Part shown: positions 33,301 to 43,434 of the stretch, piece after piece | Position numbering within the stretch: the stretch's first letter is position 1 | Layout: every line of letters starts with the position of its first letter | Origin: Saussurea involucrata | Taxonomy: Eukaryota; Streptophyta; Magnoliopsida; Asterales; Asteraceae | Direction: 5' to 3' | Length of the DNA stretch: 64,000 bases | Assembly: GCA_033807775.1 (NCBI GenBank) | Contig: CM066326.1 | Span: 88,636,873 to 88,700,872, forward strand | The notes under the pieces: generated by a model | What the model was told of the DNA's origin: nothing | Seen by the model: the letters and a program-made list of their open reading frames with translations, nothing else | Database searches by the model: none | Program-made: the position numbers and the translations under genes

Positions 33301-33311
33301 TCCGGTGGCAT
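27345..33311 (-). CDS. ROOT UV-B SENSITIVE (RUS/DUF647) family protein
   Basis: Minus-strand exons with good splice borders: 33097-32966, 32746-32658, 32573-32489, 32260-32201, 32130-32037, 31950-31853, 30945-30766, 30210-30088 and 27761-27345 (stop TAG). All phases agree and no stop falls in them; together they code about 425 residues. Family motifs: SWTETSDTISRHF, FFPSGYPYSVNEGYLRYTQF, AAGLRHTPAQATAVSW, GMQHVGKLICSNLGARMDSD, LCPQLFLEMAGLGNFAKGMA, ARATRLPIYSSFAKEGNLSD, VNTLNPQRTAMII, GEDALRGWLVAAYA, GWHTDRFLDGAG. RUS proteins are plastid or membrane-associated factors in UV-B and auxin-related development. The order resembles RUS4/RUS5-like members, but I do not fix the symbol. The start is uncertain: the first exon frame has no upstream ATG. 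A short exon from the ATG at 33311 spliced at GTAAAA is possible. Confidence 0.88.
28391..29518. mobile_element. Small DNA transposon nested inside the MITE
   Basis: AAGGGGCTGTTTACTTATGACTTAA at the left and ACTTAATAGAAAATTTGGTAAACAGCCCCC at the right are inverted ends. The sequence either side rejoins the MITE family text. The target duplication is not resolved (AAG is possible). Class uncertain, hAT- or PIF-like. Confidence 0.6.
28800..29145 (+). repeat. Minisatellite 'ttctggttcttcgatctctggtttgagatttcatt'
   Basis: About six imperfect units of 35-60 bp inside the small DNA transposon. The open frames across it are repeat artefacts. Confidence 0.8.
30340..30725. repeat. About 67-bp tandem repeat in RUS intron 7, six copies
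   Basis: 'gtaatctaatggggtcccac' recurs near 30349, 30414, 30481, 30548, 30615 and 30682, with 'aaggtc..tactcaagggctctttt' between. It lies in the intron between exons 7 and 8. Confidence 0.9.
31040..31830. repeat. Minisatellite 'cacaatataaaggtatattcacag' in RUS intron 6
   Basis: More than a dozen imperfect units of about 24-60 bp built of 'aaccttcacacaatataaaggtatattcacagttctc' words fill most of the intron between exons 6 and 7. Similar 'ccttcacag' words occur at 27880-27960 in intron 8. Confidence 0.9.
32326..32467. mobile_element. Hairpin MITE in RUS intron 3
   Basis: ACTAAAACAAAAAAGCTTTATAGGACG on the left mirrors GTCCTGTAAAGCTGATTTTGTTGTAATG on the right, with 'atatgtctaaatg' just inside both. 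About 140 bp, same family as the intron 8 MITEs. Confidence 0.75.
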
Positions 33312-34059
33312 TTTATCCAATTCTTATCAATATCAAGTCCCAACTCTACCCTCCATTTATAAAGAAGTGCAACTTTGCCCCCTTCATTTACTAAATATCC
33401 GTTTTATCCCCTTTGTGTCATTTGATAAGCAAGTTAATTGCTTGAAAGGTGAAAGCCATTGTTGGGCCACAATGACCAAGATTTCAGTATGTTTTTAAGT
33501 AAATATTGTACTCAAAAACCGAAAAGTATTTGCTTAAACTCATAAGTTGAGGAAAATTCAATTCAGAGTCGTAAAAAATCTGATACCGTAAAAATAGTCT
33601 TCAACTGTTAGACTGTTTTCTGGTGAAAATGTGCATATTTTGCAAACTAGCATCTTTGTCGAACATCTCCTTTGTAATGCCACTGACTTGTTCGACGAAA
33701 TGCATGGTTGTTCCACCACGCCCTTTTGTCAATGCATGTGCCAACTCCCCGCCACAGTTGTCATCCGGTTGCGGCTTTTGAGTCAAATTCTAGAAGAATT
33801 TGTGGTGCATCATCGAGGAGTTATGTTTGTGGTTTCGTTGGGCCGAGGCAGAGGTGAAGAAAGATGACATGAAGGGAAGAAGGGGTGGTTAGATTTATAA
33901 AATTTGTTCTAATTACAAATTTGTTCTAATTACAGGTGCTTGTATAGGAAATCGTGTGAGAAGTTGAGATAAGGTGAGAAACGTGAGAAGTGGATCTAAA
34001 CCCTTTATCACTTGTAATATCAAGCTCACCCATGAATCGTGCTTGATACAGTGATTGAT
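33312..34059. other. Spacer upstream of the RUS gene
   Basis: Apart from the short segment at 33601-33786 nothing is supported. It presumably contains the RUS promoter (reading leftward), with no clear TATA box that I can fix. Confidence 0.4.
33601..33786 (-). CDS. Unknown short coding-like segment
   Basis: A minus-strand stretch with balanced composition (TQKPQPDDNCGGELAHALTK, TTMHFVEQVSGITKEMFDKD) ending in a stop at 33601. An AG acceptor-like TTCTAG lies just upstream. It could be the last exon of a broken gene. I do not recognise the family. Confidence 0.25.
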   Translation of the reverse strand: MTQKPQPDDNCGGELAHALTKGRGGTTMHFVEQVSGITKEMFDKDASLQNMHIFTRKQSNS

Positions 34060-34064
34060 CCATT

Positions 34065-35621
34065 TGTAGCAACCCGTACCAAAATAGTAGGATTGTAAGC
34101 CTTTTTGTGTTGGTGCTTAACTTATGGAAGTTGAGGGGTCAATTTGCAAATATGTAAAGAAGTATATAAGGGCCCAAAACCCTAGGAGAATGTTCTTATT
34201 ACTGATTTTGGAGTGGGTGTCGGCTGAAGTTGTGAAAGAAAGAAGAGAAAAGGGGTTTTGAAGGTTTTGAGCTTTTGGAGAAGAAAATCATCAAATCTGG
34301 GATTTGAGGAGGAATCAGCAGCCAGGAATCGTTTCTCGCAATCAGGCAATCAGGTAACACACCCTCGTTCCTCTGATTAATCGTTAGTTAGTAAGCAAAA
34401 TGTTAATTTTGGAGTTTTTGTTGTTTAAAAGTAGAGTTTGATGCTTTAAGAGAGAAATCATGTCTTCTGGGGTGTTTTGATTGCTAAGAACTTAATAATT
34501 GTTGAGTTTTGTAATGTCGTTGCTATTGCTAAGCTTTGCTTCGAAAGAATCGATCTAAAGTGTAGATTTCAGCCCTAATTAGAGACCAGGTCGACGTCCG
34601 GGAACCTTCCTGGACGTCCGGACACATTGTTGGGGAGAAGGTCCCCGGACGAGGGAGTTGTCCGGATAGGATGGATTATCCGGGTAGGAGTTATGTCCGG
34701 TAAAGTATTGTGTCCGGTAAGTTCGGTACCCGGAAAGGGGTATCGTCCGGAGAATAGTAGTTACCCGGATAAGGGTGTTGTCCGGACTAGATTGTCGTCC
34801 AGTTAGCATGGGTGTCCGGACTCTTTAGCGTCCAGAAAAGTAGGGTCGTCCGAAAAACCTGAGTTATCCGGATACTTTTGCTGAGTTGTTGTTTTATGCC
34901 CGTTTATTCAGGGAAGTCGATTTGGAAGTTTGGAACTGTTTAGAAACGAGAAGTAAGAGCCTCAGGTGAATTCTAAACTAAAATGTGTGGCTTTTAAAGT
35001 GTTTTCAAAATGTGATATGAATGTTGAGAATTGTCATGCTTTATTATTATGCTTTAATTGCATGAAAGTTGTTTAAAGTTTTATGTAGAATGTATGCATA
35101 CATCAAGGAGACGTAAACTGGCAAAGACGGGAGAGTAGTTCCGCCAGCTCTCGTGCGGGAAGGGAGGTCCCTATATGCCAGGAGCGAGGCTCCGCAAGGC
35201 AGCATGAGGTTGACTCGTTGTCACCTTCGGGTGGCTTCAGGGTGTCAGATTACGAGGAGGCGGACTTTAGTCCGTATATGACTTTGACGTGTTGAGTATG
35301 AATGTTTAAAGCTGAAAAGATAAACTGTTTTTAAATGCTTTGATAACGGTTAGGAGGGACTCACTAGACCTCATGGTCTAACCCTCGCATTTTCAAATTA
35401 AAACCTTTTCAGGTAAGTAGGTTTCCAGGAGCTCGGGCAAATAGGCTGAGCTTAGCAAGAAGAGTCAAGAAGCATAGTGACACTCTAGTTATTAGTTTTT
35501 CTCAGTTGTGTAGGTCGTTTCCGCAAACCTATTTGAATATTTGTAACGAAATTTTGAGGCCGTGATTTTGGGATGTTATGAAATTGATGTTTTGCATGAT
35601 AATTTTGGTTGGGTCTTTATA
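34065..35621 (+). repeat. 5' LTR of the chromovirus (1557 bp)
   Basis: TGTAGCAACCCG...GGTCTTTATA, with the unusual end TA instead of CA in both LTRs. A TATA box TATATAAG lies at 34163-34170. A cluster of GTCCGG / CCGGAC words fills 34590-34860. Confidence 0.95.
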
Positions 35622-35939
35622 GTTGGTATCAGAGCCATAGTTTAAGGGATTTAGGTGACCGAAAGGAGCCTAGACTTAAACTGTGAGAAGTAGAATCACA
35701 ACTGAGAAACAGGAATGCGTTAGGAGAGCACTATTTTAAGGTAGGATTGATAGGGTATTGAGGACGGTCATGTAAGGTAAGTTTGGAGTTACATCTGGCC
35801 AGTGTAACTGTGAACTTACAGGTACATGTATGTGCTTAAACTACCTTGTTATCCTGTGTCGTGGCGCTAGGGAGTCTTCTATGCGTTATTAGGCCTTTGT
35901 TAGTGAGTAAACTTTCCGTTGTTTTGCTGCTACATCAGA

Positions 35940-36391
35940 ATGTCTGCAAGATCATTGAGAAGTAGGTCCATACCAGAGGCAGTAGACACACGAACCAAGA
36001 GTACTACACTGCGTGAGGAAGCAGTGAGAGTCGAGGAAGAACCAGTGAATCAACCAAGAGTGGTAGCCACTCGTGGACGAGGGAGGGGTCGTGGAAGACC
36101 TAAGGGAGCGGTGCCGAGAAAAGCGGCGACTGAAGCGGGGGCAACAACCGCCAAGGAAAAGGGTAAGAAGAAGAAGGCAACCGTCAAGCGTACGACTAAG
36201 AGTATGGCAGAACCCGAAGTGCAGGCTATCTCTGAACAGGAAAGTTCCGCGCCTGTGACAAAGACCAAAGCTAAGAAAGGGCGTAAATCCGAGGCCACGC
36301 AGACTTTTATAACCGAGGAAAAGTTCACATCAAAGATGGGGAAAATACATGAGACTCTGAAAGCAGTTTTAGAAAATCAGAACACGACTAC
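35940..36391 (+). pseudogene. Chromovirus gag, N-terminal part, cut by insertion
   Basis: The frame from the ATG at 35940 (MSARSLRSRSIPEAVDTRT) encodes a very basic N-terminal region (GRGRGRGRPKG, KKKKATVKR) and runs to the nested insertion at 36392. The gag continues in the same frame at 43435 after the ACTAC duplication. Beyond 36392 the translation is LTR sequence of the guest. Confidence 0.85.
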
Positions 36392-37970
36392 TGTAATAAC
36401 CAGGTATTTTTATCCAAATTAAAATCGAAATTTTATAAGTCTTTATTTTAGTATTTTATGGAGTTAAGAAATTAAGGAATAAGTTTTATTGTATAATAGA
36501 AGTTTAGGGGTGTGTTTTATCAAGTGAAACAAGTTTAGGGTTGTTGGGTATTTTACCCAAACCTTTTTAGCCAAACCGACTCAGTATCCTAAATAGAGGA
36601 AATATCTCAAATTGAAACAGTAAAGCAGAACCCAAATAGTGTGTGTGTGAAATTGTTCACGGCAGAGAGAAAAAGAGAGAAAAGAAGAACCGTAGGAGAG
36701 AAGAAGAAGATTAAAGATTCTCATCTGGGATTTTGTTTGGTGCAGGAAATCAAAGAGGTAATTTTCTTATTCAAACTCTCTTTTATGAGAATTAAGTTTC
36801 ATATGATTTTTGAAGTGGGTTTAGGTAATTTTAGATGAATTGGTGAATTTTAGTTACAATTTAGGGTGTTAAATGGAGTTTAGAACGTTTCTGTGCAAAT
36901 TTGGGTAAAAGATGGATTCTTGATTTTGAACTGAACTTTCTGGAAAAATGACGATGAACAGTGTTTTTGCGAAAAGTAGGAATTCGCAAGCCTTGGTTGC
37001 GAAAAGTCCACTTTTCGCAAGCAGCTAAAACGCATAGTGAGGTTTTCGTATCTGTTGGTCACGAAAAGTAGGGAACTCGCAACTGTGGTTTGCGAGAAGT
37101 GAGGTTTTCGCATCTGTAGGTTGCGAAAAGTGAGGAACTCGCAACTGTAGGTTGCGAAAAGTAAACTTTTCGTAATAGTGGGTTGCGAAAAGTTGGGTTT
37201 TCCTGTTTATGTGTTAAAGAGTATGTATACTTTAATTTGTTTCAGATACTAAGGATCTGGGTTAAAAGATAATCTAAATTGAGGAAAGTTTGAAGGACCT
37301 TTGCTTAAAAGATCAGGTGAGTTTTACTTCAAAAAGTATTTTACTGGAATGCATTATGTGAATAACAAATATTTGATATGTGGTATGAATATGTCATACG
37401 TGGGTGATTATAATATATTGAGATATTATAATTACGTGAGTATTATATGATAATATAATATGTGGCCGGGCTTTGGACCGGTGTGATAAATTGGCTCGCA
37501 ACCAATTGATATTGGCCATTGGTGGAGGGATAAGGTGGAATGAGACCGGTATGGTGAATAATTGTTAGTTGGTATTAACTTACGTGTGTGGTATGTGTAT
37601 TTATATAAATAGTGTTTTATATAAATGAGTTTTTAATGAATTACAAATGTCAGGGATTTACTCACTAGACCCTTAGGTCTAACCCTCATTTTCTGTTTTA
37701 AAAATTATGTATTCCAGGTGATGATTCCCGTAAGAACAAGTAAATAGAGTACTTGTCGGCTAGCTTTGGAGAAGATTTTCATCATGATACTATGGATGCT
37801 TTTGTAGTTATACTTTTGTTATTACTATGTAATTTAAAGTGGATCAAGCTGTAATGAATTTTTTTATGTTCAGACTTTAGATGGGACCAAATGTGAAACA
37901 TGAAGTACTTTGTTGTAAATATGTTATGGAATATATGTTATATGTATGTTTCATTTTGCGGGACGTTACA
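36392..37970 (+). repeat. 5' LTR of the nested element
   Basis: TGTAATAACC...GGGACGTTACA. Contains about nine GTTGCGAAAAGT / CTTTTCGCAA words at 36965-37195. Confidence 0.95.
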
Positions 37971-40900
37971 GATGGTATCAGAGCCCTAGTTTAAGGGATT
38001 TAGGTATTAGTATCTGTACCTAGACTTAAACTGCATGTGAAGTAGGATGTCCCTATTATTTTTAGAACCTGGGGATGTTAAGTATAAAAAGGTAGAAGGA
38101 ACATCATGTAAGGTAAATTCGAGTTACACCTGGCCAGTGTAATTGTGAACTTACAGTTACATGATTGGACTGGAATACCTTATTATATGGGGTATGTGCC
38201 TATGTGTATATTAACCTTGTTGAAACCTACGGAGTGGCAAGTCGGTCTCGACGTATGGATAGAGACGAAGACAGGTATATTTATATAAACTCTACACGTG
38301 CTAAAGTGCTATTTGACTTCGGTACAAACTGATTAATTGTGTTTTCAATCTTTTGTTGCTTATATGCGTTAGAAAAGAATTTGATAATTGTATTGGTAAT
38401 ATAGATAAGAGTGGAGTGCCTATTAAGTTATTTTTGATAATGTTGTCGGAATTTGAGGTAGTAGTAAGTATAGGATGGTGTTGGAACTTGATTTTTGTTA
38501 AAATTGTCGATTAGGTAATGATAAGTGATCCTCGGTAATTCAGTATATATTGGAATAAGTAGTTATGATGAAAGAAGAGATTGTCGAGTGATTGATTTAA
38601 AGTTTCCGTTTGTTAACAAGTTTTATATCAAGGATATATGAATTAATTTCGATAAGGCTTAGTAAGAGTGTAGGTTTGGAAGCATTTGATGTGAAAAGAG
38701 GTTGGTTCTAATTTAGTAAGAGTGTAACAAATATTTTGGATGATATCGAATTTAGTATGCTTATTCATTATGATATTGCTTGGGATAAATTTAAGTGAGA
38801 AATCAAGGATAATTGAACTAGAAAGTGAAGATTGTTTTTGGGAGTGATTAGTAAGGAAAAGCTATTAGTGATCAATGTGATAACCCGTTATCATATGTGT
38901 TTGGATTCGAAAGATTTATCAAGGTGGTAGTAAAATTTATTGTATGAGAACGAAAGTGGATGGTAGTTTAAATTGGAATGAATGATCTAACACTTGCAAT
39001 TGTTTGCAATTTTTCAAATTGAAGGTGCATGATTAGAATTTTGGAAAGTTATTGCGAAAGTGTAGAATGTGGCGTTATGTATAATTCAGTATTTCAAACG
39101 CTAGGTTATGCCTCCAAATGTTAAAGTTTATGTTATGAATAAAATTTTAAACGTGTTAAATGATTTGTGATATATAAAAATATATATGTATATATATATA
39201 ATTTTGTGCTGGAAGAGGCACGATGACATATTTTGTGCTGAAAGAGGCACGAGGTGAAATAAAGATGTACTGATTTTGTTATAAAGATGTTTTTATGGTT
39301 GTTATATTTTGGGGATGGGTGTATAGTGTAGATCCAATTTGTTTATTATCGTTTTGAAAGAATATGTTAACGATATTTGAAAAAATGAAAAAGTGTGTGG
39401 TTGTTTCGGGCAATGGATGTGATTTCGGATTAACTCGGTTAAATTCCTGTTATGAGGTGTGGTGAAATTATTGGTTAAGTATAGTAATTGTGGGAATTGG
39501 GTGTGTACGATTGGTTTGGAGGTGAAAGAAAGCTAGCTCATAGGGTCGGTCTAGAGTAAGCACCTCCTAGTGAGCTATCCTTGGGGAAACATATTTTATG
39601 TTGAGGAAAGAGTAGAAGAAAATAATCGAATGTAATGATCGGGGTGAAGGACCATGGGATAGGACGTGGTAGTAGTATGAGAGTGATGTTGTGGCAAGTG
39701 TGGAAATCAATTTTAATCTAAGGTTCGGGGTCGGTGTAATTAATGCAAGAAAGTGTTGTATGTCTTAGATATATTTTGGATTAGAGAAGTGACGGTAGAG
39801 TTGGGGATGACCTATGGAGAAAATTCAACTACGGGTTAAGGTGATACTCCAAGTTGATTTTGTAATCTATTGGGGAGTAGAATGTCGTTATTTTTTTGAG
39901 TGTTGGATTGTTGGGACATTTTAGAGACGGTGATCGAAGGCGCAGTGTGTACAGTCAGCCGAGACCAAGGGAAAAGGTAGAGTACTTAGTGTAATTTATT
40001 GCTTTCTAGAACATAGGAGTATGTATGCTAGATTGCCTGGTGCTTATTACACCTTGCTGCATGACTACTACTTGCCAGTAGGAATTTATGCTAGTCCTGA
40101 TAGGTTGTTAAGTGACTGCCTTATAAGTGGTATACAGTAGGAACTAAATAGGCTTAGAATATTTGATTTAGTTCTATTGCGCAGCTCTTGTTTGAGTCTA
40201 ACCGTTGTGGGACAGAATCTTTATTTCGAATGTCTATCTGATTTCACACTGTATGCGACTGTGCATTCGCGAGGCGACTCGTCATGACTAGTGGAGATTC
40301 CGTCATAGCAAGGGTAGTAGGATGAGGTGAACCTGGAGTCAGGATTTGTGAATGATATTGGTATGATTGATCTGGGATATTATACCTTGTTTGTATCACG
40401 CGGGTTTTCCTCTTGGAGTAAGAGTTGTTGCAGTTAGGAGGGTACTAAATTGTTGGTATGCGCCTTGGTATTGAAGGGTTACGCATAGTGAGAGTTCATT
40501 CAGCCTTTCCCGTGTCGATTATGCGGAAGGGCTTAGCCGAAGCAAGTAAGGTTGTACCGTTAGAAAACACCGGACTGGATCAAAGATGGAATGATGTGGG
40601 GGAAGCGTTGGCGATAGTGGGTCGCAAGGTTAGAAAACTAGGTTGCTGATAACCTGGACTTAACTGAAAGAGAATATGCATACTATGATAATAAAGTATA
40701 AGAAATTGATGCTTGAGAGTTTGCGGGATATAGAAAAATGGTTCAATGGGTTGGATGTTTACCTAATACTTCCCATGGATTGGAGAATTTAAGTTGAAAA
40801 AGGAATTTATATTAAGTGTTATGATTAGTGGGAAGAAAGCAATGATCAATAAATATTTTGATGGTCGTGTGATGAACCTTCTTTATGGAGTTGTTTAAGA

Positions 40901-41850
40901 TAAAGAGTTGTTTTAAACTTGGTGCTGGACTTTGCATGTTAAGTCGTTAATGAGTTATATGATTAGTGACATGAAATTTTTAACGGAGTTGTGATGAATT
41001 CTTTTCGGCTTAGTTTTGTAGTGAAATTATTACATGATGATTTGGTAATTATTTTAGTTGGGTAAGGTGAGACCGGTGTTGATAAATTTCAAATTGCGGA
41101 GTGGTTTAAGTGAAACAAATGTCTAAAGATTTGTGTTAGTAATTTTGTGCTAAGTTGGAGATGTAAGGAATTGATGTGATAACGAGTTTGTTATTTTATT
41201 AAGGAATGAATTGGTATTGATATTTGGATGGAAGTCGGTATGAGTTATGGTGGTGAGGTTATTGAGATAATTGGAATGTTTGAAATTGTATTTTGCTGAT
41301 ATTCGAGAAATTAAGTTGCAATTTAGGCTTTGTTTTAATTGATGGATGAATTGGTGTCAAGTGCAATTAAGTATGGTTGTGTGATTTTAGTAATTATGCT
41401 ATGCTTTCATGGGAAATGGAAATGGTAGGATGAAGTTTGCGGGTTTGATAAAATTAAGAAATTTTTCCGTGATATAAAGTGATTCGTGTTGAGTATATTC
41501 TATTCCATGAAAGAATATAAGAAATAGGTAGTATTTACTAAGCAAATTTTATATTGAAAGTATATGTTTACGTTTTAGAGTTAGTATTGTAAAAGTGTAG
41601 AACACGACGTTTGTAGTAAAATGCCGGTGAGGTTAAAAATAGTATTAGCGTGGTAAATGTCCCGAGTAAGCCTATAATGTTCTGTTATTTGGATTAGATT
41701 CATATGAGTATAAGTTTTTTCTTTCTAAGAGATAAGTGAATTTTCGAGTTAATTTAAACCTTCGTAGAATTTGATATCTTTTCAACAGTAGTTACCCTAG
41801 TTCGTTGCTTGAGTGAATTCCGGGACGGAATTCTTTTAAGGGGGAGATGT
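37971..41850 (+). other. Degenerate interior of the nested element
   Basis: No supported gene over 3.9 kb. The segment 39930-40320 is similar to the reverse complement of 950-1320, the leader of the left-edge gypsy element ('gtgtacagtcagccga', 'gatttagttctattgcgcagctcttgtttgagtc'), so part of the interior is shared with another gypsy family. Confidence 0.7.
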
Positions 41851-43429
41851 TGTAATAACCAGGTATTTTTATCCAAATTAAAATCGAAATTTTATAAGTC
41901 TTTATTTTAGTATTTTATGGAGTTAAGAAATTAAGGAATAAGTTTTATTGTATAATAGAAGTTTAGGGGTGTGTTTTATCAAGTGAAACAAGTTTAGGGT
42001 TGTTGGGTATTTTACCCAAACCTTTTTAGCCAAACCGACTCAGTATCCTAAATAGAGGAAATATCTCAAATTGAAACAGTAAAGCAGAACCCAAATAGTG
42101 TGTGTGTGAAATTGTTCACGGCAGAGAGAAAAAGAGAGAAAAGAAGAACCGTAGGAGAGAAGAAGAAGATTAAAGATTCTCAGCTGTGATTTTGTTTGGT
42201 GCAGGAAATCAAAGAGGTAATTTTCTTATTCAAACTCTCTTTTATGAGAATTAAGTTTCATATGATTTTTGAAGTGGGTTTAGGTAATTTTAGATGAATT
42301 GGTGAATTTTAGTTACAATTTAGGGTGTTAAATGGAGTTTAGAACGTTTCTGTGCAAATCTGGGTAAAAGATGGATTCTTGATTTTGAACTGAACTTTCT
42401 GGAAAAATGACGATGAACAGTGTTTTTGCGAAAAGTAGGAATTCGCAAGCCTTGGTTGCGAAAAGTCCACTTTTCGCAAGCAGCTAAAACGCATAGTGAG
42501 GTTTTCGTATCTGTTGGTCACGAAAAGTAGGGAACTCGCAACTGTGGTTTGCGAGAAGTGAGGTTTTCGCATCTGTAGGTTGCGAAAAGTGAGGAACTCG
42601 CAACTGTAGGTTGCGAAAAGTAAACTTTTCGTAATAGTGGGTTGCGAAAAGTTGGGTTTTCCTGTTTATGTGTTAAAGAGTATGTATACTTTAATTTGTT
42701 TCAGATACTAAGGATCTGGGTTAAAAGATAATCTAAATTGAGGAAAGTTTGAAGGACCTTTGCTTAAAAGATCAGGTGAGTTTTACTTCAAAAAGTATTT
42801 TACTGGAATGCATTATGTGAATAACAAATATTTGATATGTGGTATGAATATGTCATACGTGGGTGATTATAATATATTGAGATATTATAATTACGTGAGT
42901 ATTATATGATAATATAATACGTGGCCGGGCTTTGGACCGGTGTGATAAATTGGCTCGCAACCAATTGATATTGGCCATTGGTGGAGGGATAAGGTGGAAT
43001 GAGACCGGTATGGTGAATAATTGTTAGTTGGTATTAACTTACGTGTGTGGTATGTGTATTTATATAAATAGTGTTTTATATAAATGAGTTTTTAATGAAT
43101 TACAAATGTCAGGGATTTACTCACTAGACCCTTAGGTCTAACCCTCATTTTCTGTTTTAAAAATTATGTATTCCAGGTGATGATTCCCGTAAGAACAAGT
43201 AAATAGAGTACTTGTCGGCTAGCTTTGGAGAAGATTTTCATCATGATACTATGGATGCTTTTGTAGTTATACTTTTGTTATTACTATGTAATTTAAAGTG
43301 GATCAAGTTGTAATGAATTTTTTTATGTTCAGACTTTAGATGGGACCAAATGTGAAACATGAAGTACTTTGTTGTAAATATGTTATGGAATATATGTTAT
43401 ATGTATGTTTCATTTTGCGGGACGTTACA
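41851..43429 (+). repeat. 3' LTR of the nested element
   Basis: Aligned base for base with the left LTR at a constant offset of 5459. Differences seen include 'ctcatctggga/ctcagctgtga', 'aaatttggg/aaatctggg', 'aatatgtgg/aatacgtgg' and 'aagctgtaa/aagttgtaa'. Confidence 0.95.
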
Positions 43430-43434
43430 ACTAC

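Larger units (their letters stand above)
36392..43429 (+). mobile_element. Nested LTR element without coding capacity (LARD-like)
   Basis: LTRs 36392-37970 and 41851-43429 (1579 bp each) differ at about five positions by eye. The target duplication ACTAC lies at 36387-36391 and 43430-43434. A primer-binding site (ATGGTATCAGAGCC) follows the left LTR and a polypurine tract (AAGGGGGAGATGT) precedes the right LTR. The 3.9-kb interior has no long frame; a protease-like scrap (AKVLFDFGTN near 38300) is followed by stops. Confidence 0.93.

Noticed and set aside
34579..34809. Minus-strand frame rich in PDN/GYR repeats (and its twin at 48359-48589)
   Set aside because: Both are translations of the GTCCGG word cluster in the two LTR copies.
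40458..40649. 63-codon frame inside the nested element
   Set aside because: Isolated, no motif, surrounded by stops in a decayed interior.
43340..43434. Start of the gag frame within the nested LTR
   Set aside because: The first about 30 codons are LTR sequence of the guest; the genuine gag continues from 36391 to 43435 across the insertion.
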